Source: Nitrospirota bacterium
Lineage (GTDB): Bacteria > Nitrospirota > Thermodesulfovibrionia > Thermodesulfovibrionales > UBA6898
NCBI GenBank assembly: GCA_021783515.1
Contig: JAJXTV010000008.1
Coordinates: 44,217-108,216 of the forward strand
Length of the DNA: 64,000 bases
Reading direction: 5' to 3'
The translations under genes were made by a program, and so were the position numbers. The notes below the pieces were generated by a model. It was not told the origin of the DNA, did not search any database, and saw only the letters and a list, made by a program, of their open reading frames with translations. Of this stretch, positions 47,487-55,784 are shown one piece after another (the first letter of the stretch is position 1; every line of letters starts with the position of its first letter).

Positions 47487-48533
47487 TCAAAACTGCCTCA
47501 GAAACCGGATGTCGTTTTCGTAGAAGAGCCGGATATCGTCTATCCCGTATTTCAGCATCGTCATCCTCTCGACACCCATGCCGAAGGCGAATCCGGAATA
47601 TCGTGAAGGATCGTAGCCGGCCATATCGAAGACCCGCGGGTTGACGAGCCCCGAGCCCAACACCTCGAGCCAGCCGGTCGTCTTGCAGACCCTGCAGCCC
47701 TTCCCCCTGCAAAAAACGCAGCCGATGTCCACCTCGGCGCTCGGCTCGGTGAAGGGGAAAAAACTCGGGCGGAACCTGACCGGCGTCTCCTTCCCGAAAA
47801 AAATGTGGATAAAGAGCTCGAGCACCCCCTTGAGGTCGCTGAAGGAAATGCCGGTATCGACCATGAGCCCTTCGACCTGGTGGAACATGGCGGTATGCGA
47901 TACATCGGCGTCGCAGCGGTATACCTTGCCCGGCGCGATGATCTTCAGCGGCGGCCGCCTCTTCTCCATCACCCTCACCTGAACGGGGGAGGTATGGGTC
48001 CTCAGCACCACGTCGTCCGAGACATAAAAAGTGTCCTGCATATCGCGGGCGGGGTGGTCCTTCGGAATATTGAGCGCCTCGAAATTGTAATGGTCGAGCT
48101 CGACCTCGGGGCCGTCCTCTATGCCGAAACCCATCGATACGAAGATGTCTTTTATCTCGCCGAGGACCTGGTTGATGGGATGTCTTCGGCCGAAGGGAAC
48201 GGCCTTGCCCGGGAGGGTGATGTCGATCTTTTCGGTGAGGAGTCTTTTTTCTTTCTCGCCTTCGCGGAGAAGGATTTCCCTGCCCCGGATCGCCTCCTCG
48301 ACCGCCCTCTTCAGGTCGTTGAGCCTTCTGCCGAACTCCTTCTTCCTCTCAGGCTCGGCGATCGAGGAAAGGGCCTTCATCCCCGTAGTGAGAAGCCCCT
48401 TTTTCCCCGTATATTTTGTCTTGACCTGCTGGAGTGCGGCGAGATCGGCCGCCCCGTCTACGTCGGCCCGGAACTCACTTTCTAGCTGACTGAAGGAACT
48501 GAGCAGCTGCTCTGGCGAAAGAAGTTCATCCAC
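47487..48533 (-). CDS. pheS: Phenylalanyl-tRNA synthetase alpha subunit
   Basis: 348 residues. An N-terminal coiled coil (about 1-100), then the class II core with HPINQVLGEIKDIF (motif 1 side), TSPVQVRVM, FHQVEGLMVD, a Cys-rich segment CVFCRGKGCRVCKTTGW and motif 3 GFAFGMGVERMTMLKYGI. It pairs with PheT as an alpha2beta2 enzyme. It lies 9 bp downstream of rplT in the translation operon. Confidence 0.97.
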   Translation of the reverse strand: MDELLSPEQLLSSFSQLESEFRADVDGAADLAALQQVKTKYTGKKGLLTTGMKALSSIAEPERKKEFGRRLNDLKRAVEEAIRGREILLREGEKEKRLLTEKIDITLPGKAVPFGRRHPINQVLGEIKDIFVSMGFGIEDGPEVELDHYNFEALNIPKDHPARDMQDTFYVSDDVVLRTHTSPVQVRVMEKRRPPLKIIAPGKVYRCDADVSHTAMFHQVEGLMVDTGISFSDLKGVLELFIHIFFGKETPVRFRPSFFPFTEPSAEVDIGCVFCRGKGCRVCKTTGWLEVLGSGLVNPRVFDMAGYDPSRYSGFAFGMGVERMTMLKYGIDDIRLFYENDIRFLRQF

Positions 48534-48542
48534 CGGACTGCA

Positions 48543-48902
48543 CTAGGAGGCGAGTTGGGTCTTTACTTTCTCTGCAATCAGTCCGAAGGCCTTCGGATCG
48601 CTGTAGGCGAGCTCGGCCAGAGCCCTTCTGTCGAGCGCGATCTCCGCTTTCTGCAGCCCGTTCATGAACTGGCTGTAATTGAGGCCCATCGCGCGGACCG
48701 CGGCGCTGATCCTCGTGATCCAGAGAGACCTGAATTCGCGTTTCTTCGCCTTCCTGTCCCGATAGGCGTACTGAAGCCCCTTGTCGACGGCCTCGGTTGC
48801 AGTCCTGTAAAGCCTGCTCCTGCCGCCGTAATAGCCCTTGGCCCTGTCGAGTATCTTCTTCCTTCTCTGTCTTGTTTTAAAACCGCCTTTTGCCCTCGGC
48901 AT
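48543..48902 (-). CDS. rplT: 50S ribosomal protein L20
   Basis: 119 residues with the usual basic N terminus ([31 protein letters not shown], in part) and the compact C-terminal domain (INGL-like [21 protein letters not shown]). It is needed for early 50S assembly and in several bacteria represses its own operon through leader RNA. Located between rpmI and pheS as in most bacteria. Confidence 0.98.
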   Translation of the reverse strand: MPRAKGGFKTRQRRKKILDRAKGYYGGRSRLYRTATEAVDKGLQYAYRDRKAKKREFRSLWITRISAAVRAMGLNYSQFMNGLQKAEIALDRRALAELAYSDPKAFGLIAEKVKTQLAS

Positions 48903-48921
48903 CTCTTCCTCCTCAAAATCA

Positions 48922-49021
48922 GTAAAAAGTTACACGTCAAAAGTAAAAAGTCACCGCGCAGATGAGGGAACAACGATCTCCGATCCGTTCCTTTTCACCT
49001 TCTACGTTTCACCTTCTTTAC
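48922..49021. repeat. Two degenerate heptamer arrays between rpmI and rplT
   Basis: + strand GTAAAAA GTTACAC GTCAAAA GTAAAAA GTCACCG (48922-48956), and - strand GTAAAGA AGGTGAA ACGTAGA AGGTGAA AAGG (about 48990-49021), each with 7-base periodicity. The second begins in the rpmI stop codon. Confidence 0.65.
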
Positions 49022-49215
49022 ATGTACGGCAACAGTTTCTTTATCCCGTCGTGATCGCTTTCGGAAACCAGAGCGCTCGTCCTCAGCTTCCTCGTCCTTT
49101 TGGACGGCTTGCTCGTCAGGAGATGGCTCTTATAGCCGTGCCCTCTCTTGATCTTTCCGGTGCCGGTTACCTTAAACCGTTTTGCTGCCCCTCTGTGCGT
49201 CTTCAGCTTTGGCAT
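49018..49215 (-). CDS. rpmI: 50S ribosomal protein L35
   Basis: 65 residues from the ATG at 49215, preceded by GGGAGGT; the ORF-track start 49 codons upstream includes the leader. [20 protein letters not shown] and the C-terminal basic cluster are diagnostic. It has its own promoter and structured leader upstream. Confidence 0.98.
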   Translation of the reverse strand: MPKLKTHRGAAKRFKVTGTGKIKRGHGYKSHLLTSKPSKRTRKLRTSALVSESDHDGIKKLLPYM

Positions 49216-49237
49216 CTCTACCTCCCTAAAAGTAAAC

Positions 49238-49277
49238 GGGAGCCGGCGCGCGGAACTCTCTCCTTCCGCCTTCTCCC
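49238..49277 (-). ncRNA. Structured leader of rpmI-rplT, candidate L20 autoregulatory element
   Basis: In the leader RNA, an outer stem GGGAG/CTCCC encloses an inner stem GCGGAA/TTCCGC with an 8-base GGAGAGAG loop. It lies between the predicted start of transcription (about 49287) and the rpmI ribosome binding site. Ribosomal protein L20 represses its operon through leader RNA in other bacteria; that this one does so is inference. Confidence 0.45.
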
Positions 49278-49293
49278 TGGAAACAAGATACGT

Positions 49294-49322
49294 ATTATAC
49301 CTTAAAAAAAAATATTTGTCAC
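49294..49322 (-). promoter_or_regulatory. Internal sigma-70 promoter upstream of rpmI
   Basis: - strand GTGACA (five of six to the -35 consensus, 49317-49322), a 17-base T-rich spacer, and a perfect TATAAT (49294-49299). It would drive rpmI-rplT-pheST independently of thrS-infC. Confidence 0.8.
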
Positions 49323-49367
49323 GGATGAAGGTTGCGCCGGCGTCAGCGAAATGCGCTGCCACGCGCC

Positions 49368-49880
49368 CTATGACTTGGGGGCTACCACCATCGTGATATG
49401 GTTTCCCTCGAGCCTCGGCTGCTGCTCGATCTGAAATTTTCCCGAAAGCTGCTGGCTGATCTTTTCGAAGACCTTCATCCCGAGTTCGGGCCTCACAATC
49501 TCCCTCCCCCTGAAGTACATGACCACTTTGGCCTTGTCGCCGTCTTCGATAAAACGGTTGATGTTCCGTATCTTCAGGCCGAGGTCGTGCTCGCTTACCT
49601 GCGGCCTGACCTTGACCTCTTTTAAGTCCGACGTCTTCTTCTGCGTTTGCTTCTTGTTCAGCTGATATTTATATTTCCCGAAATCAAGGATCTTGCATAC
49701 CGGGGGCACGGCGGTCGGCGATACCTCGACCAGGTCGAGTCCCCTGTCGGCCGCGCGCCCGAGCGCATCTCTTACCGACATCACGCCCAACTGCTCCCCC
49801 TCGCTGCCGATGACCCTTATCTCTTTCGCACGGATCTGTTCATTGACGCGTATGTTCTTACCGACTTCCCTGCTGCTTAT
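49368..49880 (-). CDS. infC: Translation initiation factor IF-3, AUA start codon
   Basis: 170 residues when started at the ATA at 49880; the ORF track starts 30 codons late and drops the conserved N-domain segment ([20 protein letters not shown]). AGGGAGGT sits six bases before this ATA and no ATG, GTG or TTG is suitably placed. The ATA overlaps the thrS stop (ATAA). IF-3 rejects near-cognate start codons, and in E. coli infC itself starts at AUU so that IF-3 represses its own synthesis; the same logic fits here. The C domain ([19 protein letters not shown]) is intact. Confidence 0.96.
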   Translation of the reverse strand: MSSREVGKNIRVNEQIRAKEIRVIGSEGEQLGVMSVRDALGRAADRGLDLVEVSPTAVPPVCKILDFGKYKYQLNKKQTQKKTSDLKEVKVRPQVSEHDLGLKIRNINRFIEDGDKAKVVMYFRGREIVRPELGMKVFEKISQQLSGKFQIEQQPRLEGNHITMVVAPKS

Positions 49881-51781
49881 GTCCGCACCTCCCTGGAGTT
49901 TATCTTTTCGAGAAGAAAAGATATCAATTCATCCACGCCGAATGGGCCTATATTCTCCCCATTTCGCCTTCTGAGCATCACCGCGTTTTCAGATGCCTCT
50001 TTATCGCCTATTATAACCGAGTACGGGATCTTGCGAATAGTGCTTTTCCTTATTTTATTGCCGATCTTCTCGCTGTCTAGATCCGTCTCCACCCTCACTC
50101 CGCGGGCGCCCAGCGCGGACGCCAGCGACCGCGCATAATCGGCGTGCCGCTCCGAAATCGTCAGCACCGACACCTGCACCGGAGAAAGCCAAAGGGGAAA
50201 CGCGCCGGCATAATGCTCCACCAGCATGCCGAAGAAGCGCTCGATCGACCCCAGAAGGGCCCGGTGGATCATATACGGGCGGTGCTGCTGATTGTCCACC
50301 CCGATGTAGTTCATATCGAACCGCTCCGGCTCGTTGAAATCAAACTGCACCGTGGAGCACTGCCAGAGCCGTCCCAGCGCGTCCTTGATCTTGATGTCGA
50401 TCTTCGGGCCGTAGAACGCGCCGCCGCCCTCGTCCATCTCATAGGCGAGGCCCGCCTTGTCCGCGGCGATCCTGAGCGCCTGAGTCGCCTGCTCCCACAT
50501 CCTGTCGTCGCCCACGGCCTTTTCCGGCTTCGTGGCGATGTAGGCGGTAAACTCCTCGAACCCGAAGGTCCTGAGCATCCTGACCACAAAGCCCAGGACC
50601 TGTATGACCTCCTGCTCCATCCCCTCGGGCGCCACGAAGATATGCGCGTCGTCCTGGGTAAACCCCCTCACCCGAAGCAGCCCGTGAAGCACGCCGGAAC
50701 GCTCGAACCGGTATACCGTGCCCAACTCAGCATAGCGCATCGGCAGGTCCCGGTAGGATCGGAGCCTGTTCTTATAGATCTCGATATGGAAGGGACAGTT
50801 CATCGGCTTGACGTAAAACTCCTGCCCTTCCACTTCCATGGACGAATACATGTTCTCCTTGTAGAAGCCGAGATGCCCCGACGTCTCCCAGAGGGTCGCC
50901 CGGCCCACATGGGGGGAATATACGAAATCGTAGCCGTTCTTCTGATGCTCGTCCCTCCAGAAGTCCTCTATCGTCTTCCTTATGAGCGCGCCCATGGGGT
51001 GCCACAACACCAGTCCCCCTCCCACGTTTTCGGAAAGGGAAAAGAGATCGAGCTCCTTGCCGAGCTTGCGGTGGTCACGCTTCTTCACCTCTTCGAGGAA
51101 ATTCAGGTAGTCCTTCAGGTCCTTGGGGTTATTGAAGGAAGTGCCGTATATCCTCTGGAGCATCTTGTTCTTCTCGTCGCCCCGCCAGTAGGCGCCGGCG
51201 ATGCTGAGGAGCTTGAACGCGGCTATCCTCCCGGTCGACGCGAGATGCGGTCCCCGGCAGAGGTCGACAAAACCGCTTTCTTCATACACCGTCACCGTCT
51301 CGTCCGGAATCGCCGCCAGGAGCTCGACCTTATAGGGCTCTCCCTTCTCCGTAAAAAAGTCGGCGGCTTCCTGTTTCGACATCTCCTTCCTGACGATCGG
51401 AGAGTTCTGCCTGACAAGCTTCTCCATCTCCTTTTCGATGGCGGCGATGTCTTCGGGAGTGAAGGTCCTGCCGATGTCGAAATCGTAATAAAAGCCGTCC
51501 TCGATCGCCGGCCCGATCGCCACCTTCGCCTCGGGAAAGAGGTTCTTGACGGCGTGGGCCATGACGTGCGACGTGCTGTGCCGGTAAATCTCTTTTCCCT
51601 CTTCGGAGTCGAAGGTGATCGCCTCGACAAGGGTGCCCTCTTCGAGGGAATCGATTGAGGTGAGATCGCGGGGCAGACCGTTTATCCTGACCGCTACTGC
51701 CTTTGCCTTTTTGAGCTGTTTCTGCAATTCCGAAACATCGGCGACGTCCAGTTCTCTTCCGTCCTCTGTCCTGAGCTTAAT
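49877..51781 (-). CDS. thrS: Threonyl-tRNA synthetase, AUU start codon
   Basis: 634 residues when started at the ATT at 51781. The ORF track starts at an internal TTG 18 codons later, which removes the first strand of the TGS domain (IKLRTEDGRELDVADVSEL). GGAGGT lies six bases upstream of the ATT. TGS, the editing SAD domain (HSTSHVMAHAVK; CRGPHLASTG) and the class II core follow, with zinc ligands in MNCPFHI and later His. The gene starts a thrS-infC-rpmI-rplT-pheST cluster. It has a clear promoter about 40 bases upstream. An AUU start would place it, like infC, under IF-3 discrimination. Confidence 0.96.
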   Translation of the reverse strand: MKLRTEDGRELDVADVSELQKQLKKAKAVAVRINGLPRDLTSIDSLEEGTLVEAITFDSEEGKEIYRHSTSHVMAHAVKNLFPEAKVAIGPAIEDGFYYDFDIGRTFTPEDIAAIEKEMEKLVRQNSPIVRKEMSKQEAADFFTEKGEPYKVELLAAIPDETVTVYEESGFVDLCRGPHLASTGRIAAFKLLSIAGAYWRGDEKNKMLQRIYGTSFNNPKDLKDYLNFLEEVKKRDHRKLGKELDLFSLSENVGGGLVLWHPMGALIRKTIEDFWRDEHQKNGYDFVYSPHVGRATLWETSGHLGFYKENMYSSMEVEGQEFYVKPMNCPFHIEIYKNRLRSYRDLPMRYAELGTVYRFERSGVLHGLLRVRGFTQDDAHIFVAPEGMEQEVIQVLGFVVRMLRTFGFEEFTAYIATKPEKAVGDDRMWEQATQALRIAADKAGLAYEMDEGGGAFYGPKIDIKIKDALGRLWQCSTVQFDFNEPERFDMNYIGVDNQQHRPYMIHRALLGSIERFFGMLVEHYAGAFPLWLSPVQVSVLTISERHADYARSLASALGARGVRVETDLDSEKIGNKIRKSTIRKIPYSVIIGDKEASENAVMLRRRNGENIGPFGVDELISFLLEKINSREVRT

Positions 51782-51793
51782 CTCCCTACCTCC
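51779..51793 (-). promoter_or_regulatory. Ribosome binding site and AUU start of thrS
   Basis: GGAGGT (51788-51793), six spacer bases AGGGAG, then ATT (51779-51781) on the - strand. The arrangement mirrors that at infC, where ATA (49878-49880) has GGGAGGT six bases upstream. Confidence 0.75.
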
Positions 51794-51822
51794 GCGGGTA
51801 ACCAGTATTTGACCACACTTCC

Positions 51823-51850
51823 ATTATAATGTGAACGGAATATCTTACAA
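51823..51850 (-). promoter_or_regulatory. Sigma-70 promoter of thrS
   Basis: - strand TTGTAA (51845-51850), 16-base spacer, perfect TATAAT (51823-51828). The predicted mRNA leader before the AUU start is only about 35 bases, too short for a T-box; none is seen. Confidence 0.75.
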
Positions 51851-51854
51851 GAAA

Positions 51855-52055
51855 TTATTTTTTAATTTCAATGGGCGTTTTCGCGCCGCAGACCGGGCAA
51901 TCGGCACTCCGCCTGATGCGGAGCTTTCTGAACTCCATGTCCGAGGCGTTGAAGACGAGCATCCGGGAAAGCAGCGGCGGGCGAAAGCCGGTGACGAGCT
52001 TGATCGCCTCGATCGCCATCATGCAGCCGAGCATGCCGGAAACGGCCCCGAGCGC
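51855..52055 (-). pseudogene. C-terminal remnant of a HesA/MoeB/ThiF-family gene
   Basis: About 66 codons in one frame ending in TAA encode LGAVSGMLGCMMAIEAIKLV, then LVFNASDMEFRKLRIRRSAD and CPVCG. This is the tail of an E1-like HesA/MoeB/ThiF protein, with the zinc-ribbon end CPVCG. The adenylation core is missing and no start exists. It is joined directly to the nifB remnant, as if a deletion fused two neighbouring genes. HesA genes are common in nif clusters. It is not in the ORF track because it lacks a start codon. Confidence 0.75.
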
Positions 52056-52057
52056 CG

Positions 52058-52346
52058 GTTGATGAGCCCCCTCTGCTGGTTCGTCACGATCAGTTCCGCG
52101 GCCTCCTTGCCGTGATATGTCTTGCCGCGCCAGGAGGCCCTCGAATATACCTTTTCGGCAATAAGATGCGTCAGCGCATTGATGGTAATGGTGATGCTCC
52201 TGACCCCCACCCGGAGGAGGTCTTCAATCCGTTCCGGCAGGCAGAGCCCGTTCGTCGAGACGCAGAGAATCAGTTCGGGAAACTACTTGCGGATCTCAGA
52301 CATGACCTCGAAGGTCGAATCGTTTGCGAGGGGATCGCCGGGGCCG
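52058..52346 (-). pseudogene. nifB: nifB relic (radical SAM nitrogenase cofactor enzyme fragment)
   Basis: Read in one frame: GPGDPLANDSTFEVMSEIRK, an in-frame TAG, then FPELILCVSTNGLCLPERIE, VGVRSITITINALTHLIAEK and SWRGKTYHGKEAAELIV. The GPGDPLAN, STNGL and TITINA motifs and the RGKTY segment are those of the NifB radical SAM domain. The CxxxCxxC region, the C-terminal NifX-like part and the start are absent; a faint echo of the cluster motif (RNCDALNFYAGNG) lies about 60 bases upstream in a shifted frame. One premature stop and apparent indels show it is dead. The neighbouring HesA-like tail suggests a lost nif locus. Confidence 0.75.
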
Positions 52347-52696
52347 CATCTTCCTCATGCAGACGAGGTCGGTGCTGCTCCAGCCGTTCCCCGCATAAAA
52401 GTTGAGGGCATCGCAATTCCGGCGGGGAAGACGCAGACCGACGCCCTCCCGGAAAGGAACATCCGGGATAATGAAGAGAGACTGTCAGGGAAGGCGCGAC
52501 CGTATTCCCGCGAAAAACAGTTGATGACTGAACGAATCGATCAACCCGGTAATAGACCGCCGGGCAAGTCCGGGAAGATCACGCCGACAGGGTATTTCTG
52601 GTCGAGCCGAAATCCCTTGAGCCGGAGAAAGAGGAGAACCTCAAAGACAGCAGGGTCGATTTCAGACTCCAATAGCTGCGCGCCCGGAGAACCCGC
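52347..52696 (-). other. Decayed coding sequence upstream of the nifB relic
   Basis: No intact gene. At 52542-52682 one frame reads SEIDPAVFEVLLFLRLKGF and LDQKYPVGVIFPDLPGG with no start codon, clearly protein-like but not firmly recognised (a DUF559-endonuclease-like pattern is possible). At 52355-52450 a frame with IIPDVPFREGVGLRLPRR may be the eroded N-terminal half of nifB. The listed + strand ORFs here are not convincing. Confidence 0.4.
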
Positions 52697-53062
52697 TCAG
52701 TCCTGCCCCTCTTTACCGCCGCGACTCGTCCAGTGAAGAAGCATTGCTACCTTCCATATCACAAGGACGACTAAAAGAGCGTAAAGGGCGGCCATAAGAA
52801 AGGGGTGTTTCTGAAAGCTGACCACTGTCAAAGACAAGGCGATCAGCGTGATGATCGGGATCAGGGAAACCTTCGCCGAAAGCGAGTTGCACCCGTCGAC
52901 GTACTCATAATACTTATCCAAAGCGACACGGCCGGCCACGGCGACTATGGCGGATAAGAACAGGGCCAGTTGACGCCATCTCATTAACGAAAACATTATT
53001 ATGGAAGCAAGCAGGAAGAAAAACGCCGCTTCCATAATTGCCAGCCTGGCACCCGCCTTCAT
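52697..53062 (-). CDS. Small polytopic membrane protein of unknown function
   Basis: 121 residues from the ATG at 53062, which has GGAGG upstream; the ORF-track start adds 56 unlikely residues. Four hydrophobic segments (about 9-29, 31-50, 65-85, 88-108) with short polar loops. No motif I recognise. Alone on its strand between the gene graveyard and pgi. Confidence 0.6.
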   Translation of the reverse strand: MKAGARLAIMEAAFFFLLASIIMFSLMRWRQLALFLSAIVAVAGRVALDKYYEYVDGCNSLSAKVSLIPIITLIALSLTVVSFQKHPFLMAALYALLVVLVIWKVAMLLHWTSRGGKEGQD

Positions 53063-53385
53063 CTCGGCCCCTCCTTGCGCCTGACGCGACGGGGAAAAAA
53101 CAGGGAAGATACGATTCTTTGCATTTGTCGGACTCTCGACTAAATCATAGCGTGCTTTTATCCCATAATCAACAGGCAGAGGAAACGGCCTCTGCCGGAT
53201 CAGGGCCGCTATTGAATGTCCGGTGTCCATGCCAAAAACCCGTCTGAGTTAGCCGGCGGGGCGCTCTTTCCGCCAGCTTGCAGCGTCAGGGCATGGCGAT
53301 CTTCCGCTGCGGAAGGGGTTGCGCGGTTTTTCAAGCCGGTGTAAGATGAACTATATTCTTTACTGCCCTTTATTCCCGGAGGAAA

Positions 53386-54729
53386 ATGATGCTAACGCTT
53401 AATTTCGCGAACATGATGGAAGAAGTGATCGGCCCCAACGGGACGAACGACAAGGCGATCGAAACGCTCAGGGCCAAAACGCCGGAAATACATGCCGATA
53501 TTATCGGCCGCAAACGGAATGAGCTGGAATTCATGGGTCTCCCGGACCAGGATACGGCAGAGGTCAAAAAGCTCGGCGGCGAGGTGCGGGGTGAATCCGA
53601 TGCCTTCCTCCTCCTCGGAATAGGCGGCTCGGCGCTGGGGCCGAGGGCAGTCCTCGAGGCATTGAGCCCTCTTCATAACCTCAGGGAAGTGCCGAAGGTC
53701 TTCATCTACGACAACGTCGACCCGCGGACGCTGAGGCATATCCTTTCGGTCGTGGACCTCGGGAAAACGACCGTCAACGTCATCTCCAAATCGGGCAGCA
53801 CCGCCGAGACGGCCGCCGGGTTCATGATCCTCTGGGACGAGATGAAGAAGGCCGTCGGCAAGGATGCGGCAAGGAGATTTATCGCGACGACCGACCCGGC
53901 ATCCGGCAACCTCAGAAAGATCGCGGACGACCACGGGATGAGGACCCTGCCGATCGAAAAGGGAATCGGGGGCAGGTATTCGGTGCTCAGCCCGGTCGGC
54001 CTGCTCCTGGCCGAAGTAATAGGCGTCGACTCCCGCGAACTGCTCAGGGGGGCGGCGGAGATGCGGTCGCGCTGCTCGACGGACGACATAGGGAAGAACC
54101 CGGCGTACATGTTCGGAGGGCTGCTCTATCTCATGAATGTGAACGCGAACCGGAATGTAAACGTCCTTATCCCCTACGCCGACGGCCTCAAGTTTCTCTC
54201 GGAGTGGTTCTGTCAGCTCTGGGCCGAAAGCCTCGGGAAAGACGGCAAGGGCATGACCCCCTATCCTTCGGTCGGCACGACCGACCAGCATTCCCAGATG
54301 CAGCTCTGGATGGAGGGCCCCGGTGACAAGGTCGTCACCTTTATCAGGGTCGGCGAATACGGCGCGGACTACACGATCCCCAGGGTTTTCGAGGAAATCG
54401 AGGGAACGAGCTATCTTTCCGGTCACCGCCTTTCCGAGCTGATAAAGGCCGAAGAAGAGTCTTCCGAACTCTCCCTCGCAAAAAGGGGCCACCCGAACAT
54501 GACGATAGAGGTCCCCTCGATCGACGCCTACCATCTCGGAGAGCTCTTCCAGTTCTTCGAGATCGCCACCGCCTTCACCGGCCTTCTGATGGGGATTAAT
54601 CCCTTCAATCAGCCCGGAGTGGAGGAAGGGAAGAACTTCACCTACGGGATGATGGGGAAGAAGGGCTTCGATGCCAAGAGGGAAGAGGTCGAGAAGGCGA
54701 GGAAGGACAGGGCCGGCAGACAGGCGTGA
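53386..54729 (+). CDS. pgi: Glucose-6-phosphate isomerase
   Basis: 447 residues, the compact bacterial form. Sugar-phosphate motifs LLLGIGGSALGPRAV, VNVISKSGSTAETAA and GIGGRYSVLSPVGLL are diagnostic, as is the late GINPFNQPGVEEGKN with the catalytic region. It interconverts glucose-6-phosphate and fructose-6-phosphate (EC 5.3.1.9). GGAGG precedes two tandem ATGs (53386, 53389). Monocistronic; a 12-bp-stem hairpin lies 80 bases downstream. Confidence 0.97.
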   Translation: MMLTLNFANMMEEVIGPNGTNDKAIETLRAKTPEIHADIIGRKRNELEFMGLPDQDTAEVKKLGGEVRGESDAFLLLGIGGSALGPRAVLEALSPLHNLREVPKVFIYDNVDPRTLRHILSVVDLGKTTVNVISKSGSTAETAAGFMILWDEMKKAVGKDAARRFIATTDPASGNLRKIADDHGMRTLPIEKGIGGRYSVLSPVGLLLAEVIGVDSRELLRGAAEMRSRCSTDDIGKNPAYMFGGLLYLMNVNANRNVNVLIPYADGLKFLSEWFCQLWAESLGKDGKGMTPYPSVGTTDQHSQMQLWMEGPGDKVVTFIRVGEYGADYTIPRVFEEIEGTSYLSGHRLSELIKAEEESSELSLAKRGHPNMTIEVPSIDAYHLGELFQFFEIATAFTGLLMGINPFNQPGVEEGKNFTYGMMGKKGFDAKREEVEKARKDRAGRQA

Positions 54730-54810
54730 AGCAATACTAGAAGGCTGGGAAGTAGGTGCCCAGGGATGAAAATAGAGTGCTGTAATACGCCAGCCGTCGC
54801 ATCGCAGAAT

Positions 54811-54837
54811 CGGCAGGGGCGCGCTGCGCCCCTGCCG
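54811..54837. repeat. 12-bp-stem inverted repeat between pgi and a lipoprotein gene
   Basis: CGGCAGGGGCGC, a GCT loop, then its exact complement. No T tract. Another member of the AGGGGC/GCCCCT palindrome class, placed between convergent genes. Confidence 0.75.
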
Positions 54838-54896
54838 CTATACTCCGCGGTGTCAGTCCCGACCGCCCCGGGAACCGTACCGTTTAAATCGCAAGC

Positions 54897-55376
54897 CTAC
54901 TTATAGACCGCAAACGTTGCGCCATTCTCCGGAACGAAATACCTGGTAACGCTGTCAACTCCCTCCCACCAAAAATCCGCCGATGGAAATGTACCGACCA
55001 AGGCCCCTTCATCCAGGTCCATCAACCACGTGGCGGGTACAACGAAATTATCACCCTGACTGTGCACCGAGCCGTCGGCGTTATAGGTGACCCACTTAAT
55101 GGTGAGATCAGAGTCATACTGAACGACCAGCAACTTGCCATAGCGACCTTCGTTCGTATGGTAAACCACGATGGTTCCGGCGGGAATCATGTTATTGCTG
55201 TTGTTGCTGCCGTCGATATTGGAAGAACTGAGCGTCAGCACTTTAATATCGTCCAAACTCAGAGCATCGAAAGACTTCGGCGGAACTGCCGGACTGTCGT
55301 TACTGCTGCCGCCGCACGCGGCCAAGCCGACTACCACCATCGTAAAGACTATCGCCCACAAAATGCCCTTTTTCAT
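54897..55376 (-). CDS. Small exported lipoprotein of unknown function
   Basis: 159 residues from the ATG at 55376, preceded by GGGAGGAAAAG; the ORF-track start is 24 codons early. A lipoprotein signal peptide (LWAIVFTMVVVGLAACGGSS) with the lipobox LAAC puts the acylated Cys at residue 21. The mature part is Ser/Asn-rich at first and then beta-like with many aromatic residues (ADFWWEGVDSVTRYFVPE). No family recognised. Monocistronic. Confidence 0.75.
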   Translation of the reverse strand: MKKGILWAIVFTMVVVGLAACGGSSNDSPAVPPKSFDALSLDDIKVLTLSSSNIDGSNNSNNMIPAGTIVVYHTNEGRYGKLLVVQYDSDLTIKWVTYNADGSVHSQGDNFVVPATWLMDLDEGALVGTFPSADFWWEGVDSVTRYFVPENGATFAVYK

Positions 55377-55784
55377 CCTCTTTTCCTCCCTTTGCACGTT
55401 AAGCGGCCATAACCGCCCGAAATATTGACAAGCATCGGCCTCGACCACGGTTTTATTACGGTTTTATTTAAGATTCAAAAGAAGTGATGACCACTTACTC
55501 CAATCTCCATATAGCCGCTATCCTAACGCATATCGCCCCCTATCCTGGCGGCATGAAGCCGCATGTTTTATAGCACAGCGCCATATTTGGGTCAAGAAGA
55601 ATTTTCGCATCGAACCTCAATTTCCGCGTTCTGGAAGAGATACGTAGAAGTTTTGTTTAGGCAAACCACCCCGTTGCTCCGCTCCACCCCTCCTTATCAA
55701 AAGAGGGGAGTTATTTTGCGGTATTGCAGTTTACGCTCGCCCGTTTTAGTAAGGGGCAAATGCTAATGGGGATTTCCCTCACCT
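55377..55784. other. Non-coding gap with repeats
   Basis: Holds the lipoprotein promoter region, with a tandem ACGGTTTTATT ACGGTTTTATT near 55458-55482, and an intergenic repeat at 55687-55708. The 67-codon ORF at 55563 crosses the repeat and is not supported. Confidence 0.5.
55687..55708. repeat. Dispersed CTCCTT..AAGAGG intergenic repeat
   Basis: CCCCTCCTTATCAAAAGAGGGG, an imperfect inverted repeat related to the first half of the element at 15931. Confidence 0.6.

Noticed and set aside
51782-51850. T-box or other amino-acid-responsive leader before thrS
   Set aside because: The predicted leader is only about 35 bases, too short for a T-box.
51831-52736. + strand ORFs in the nif graveyard (94, 97 and 204 codons)
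   Set aside because: The - strand reads recognisable NifB and HesA sequence; the + ORFs are by-products.
55563-55766. 67-codon ORF upstream of the GldA-like gene
   Set aside because: Crosses an intergenic inverted repeat and shows no conserved feature.
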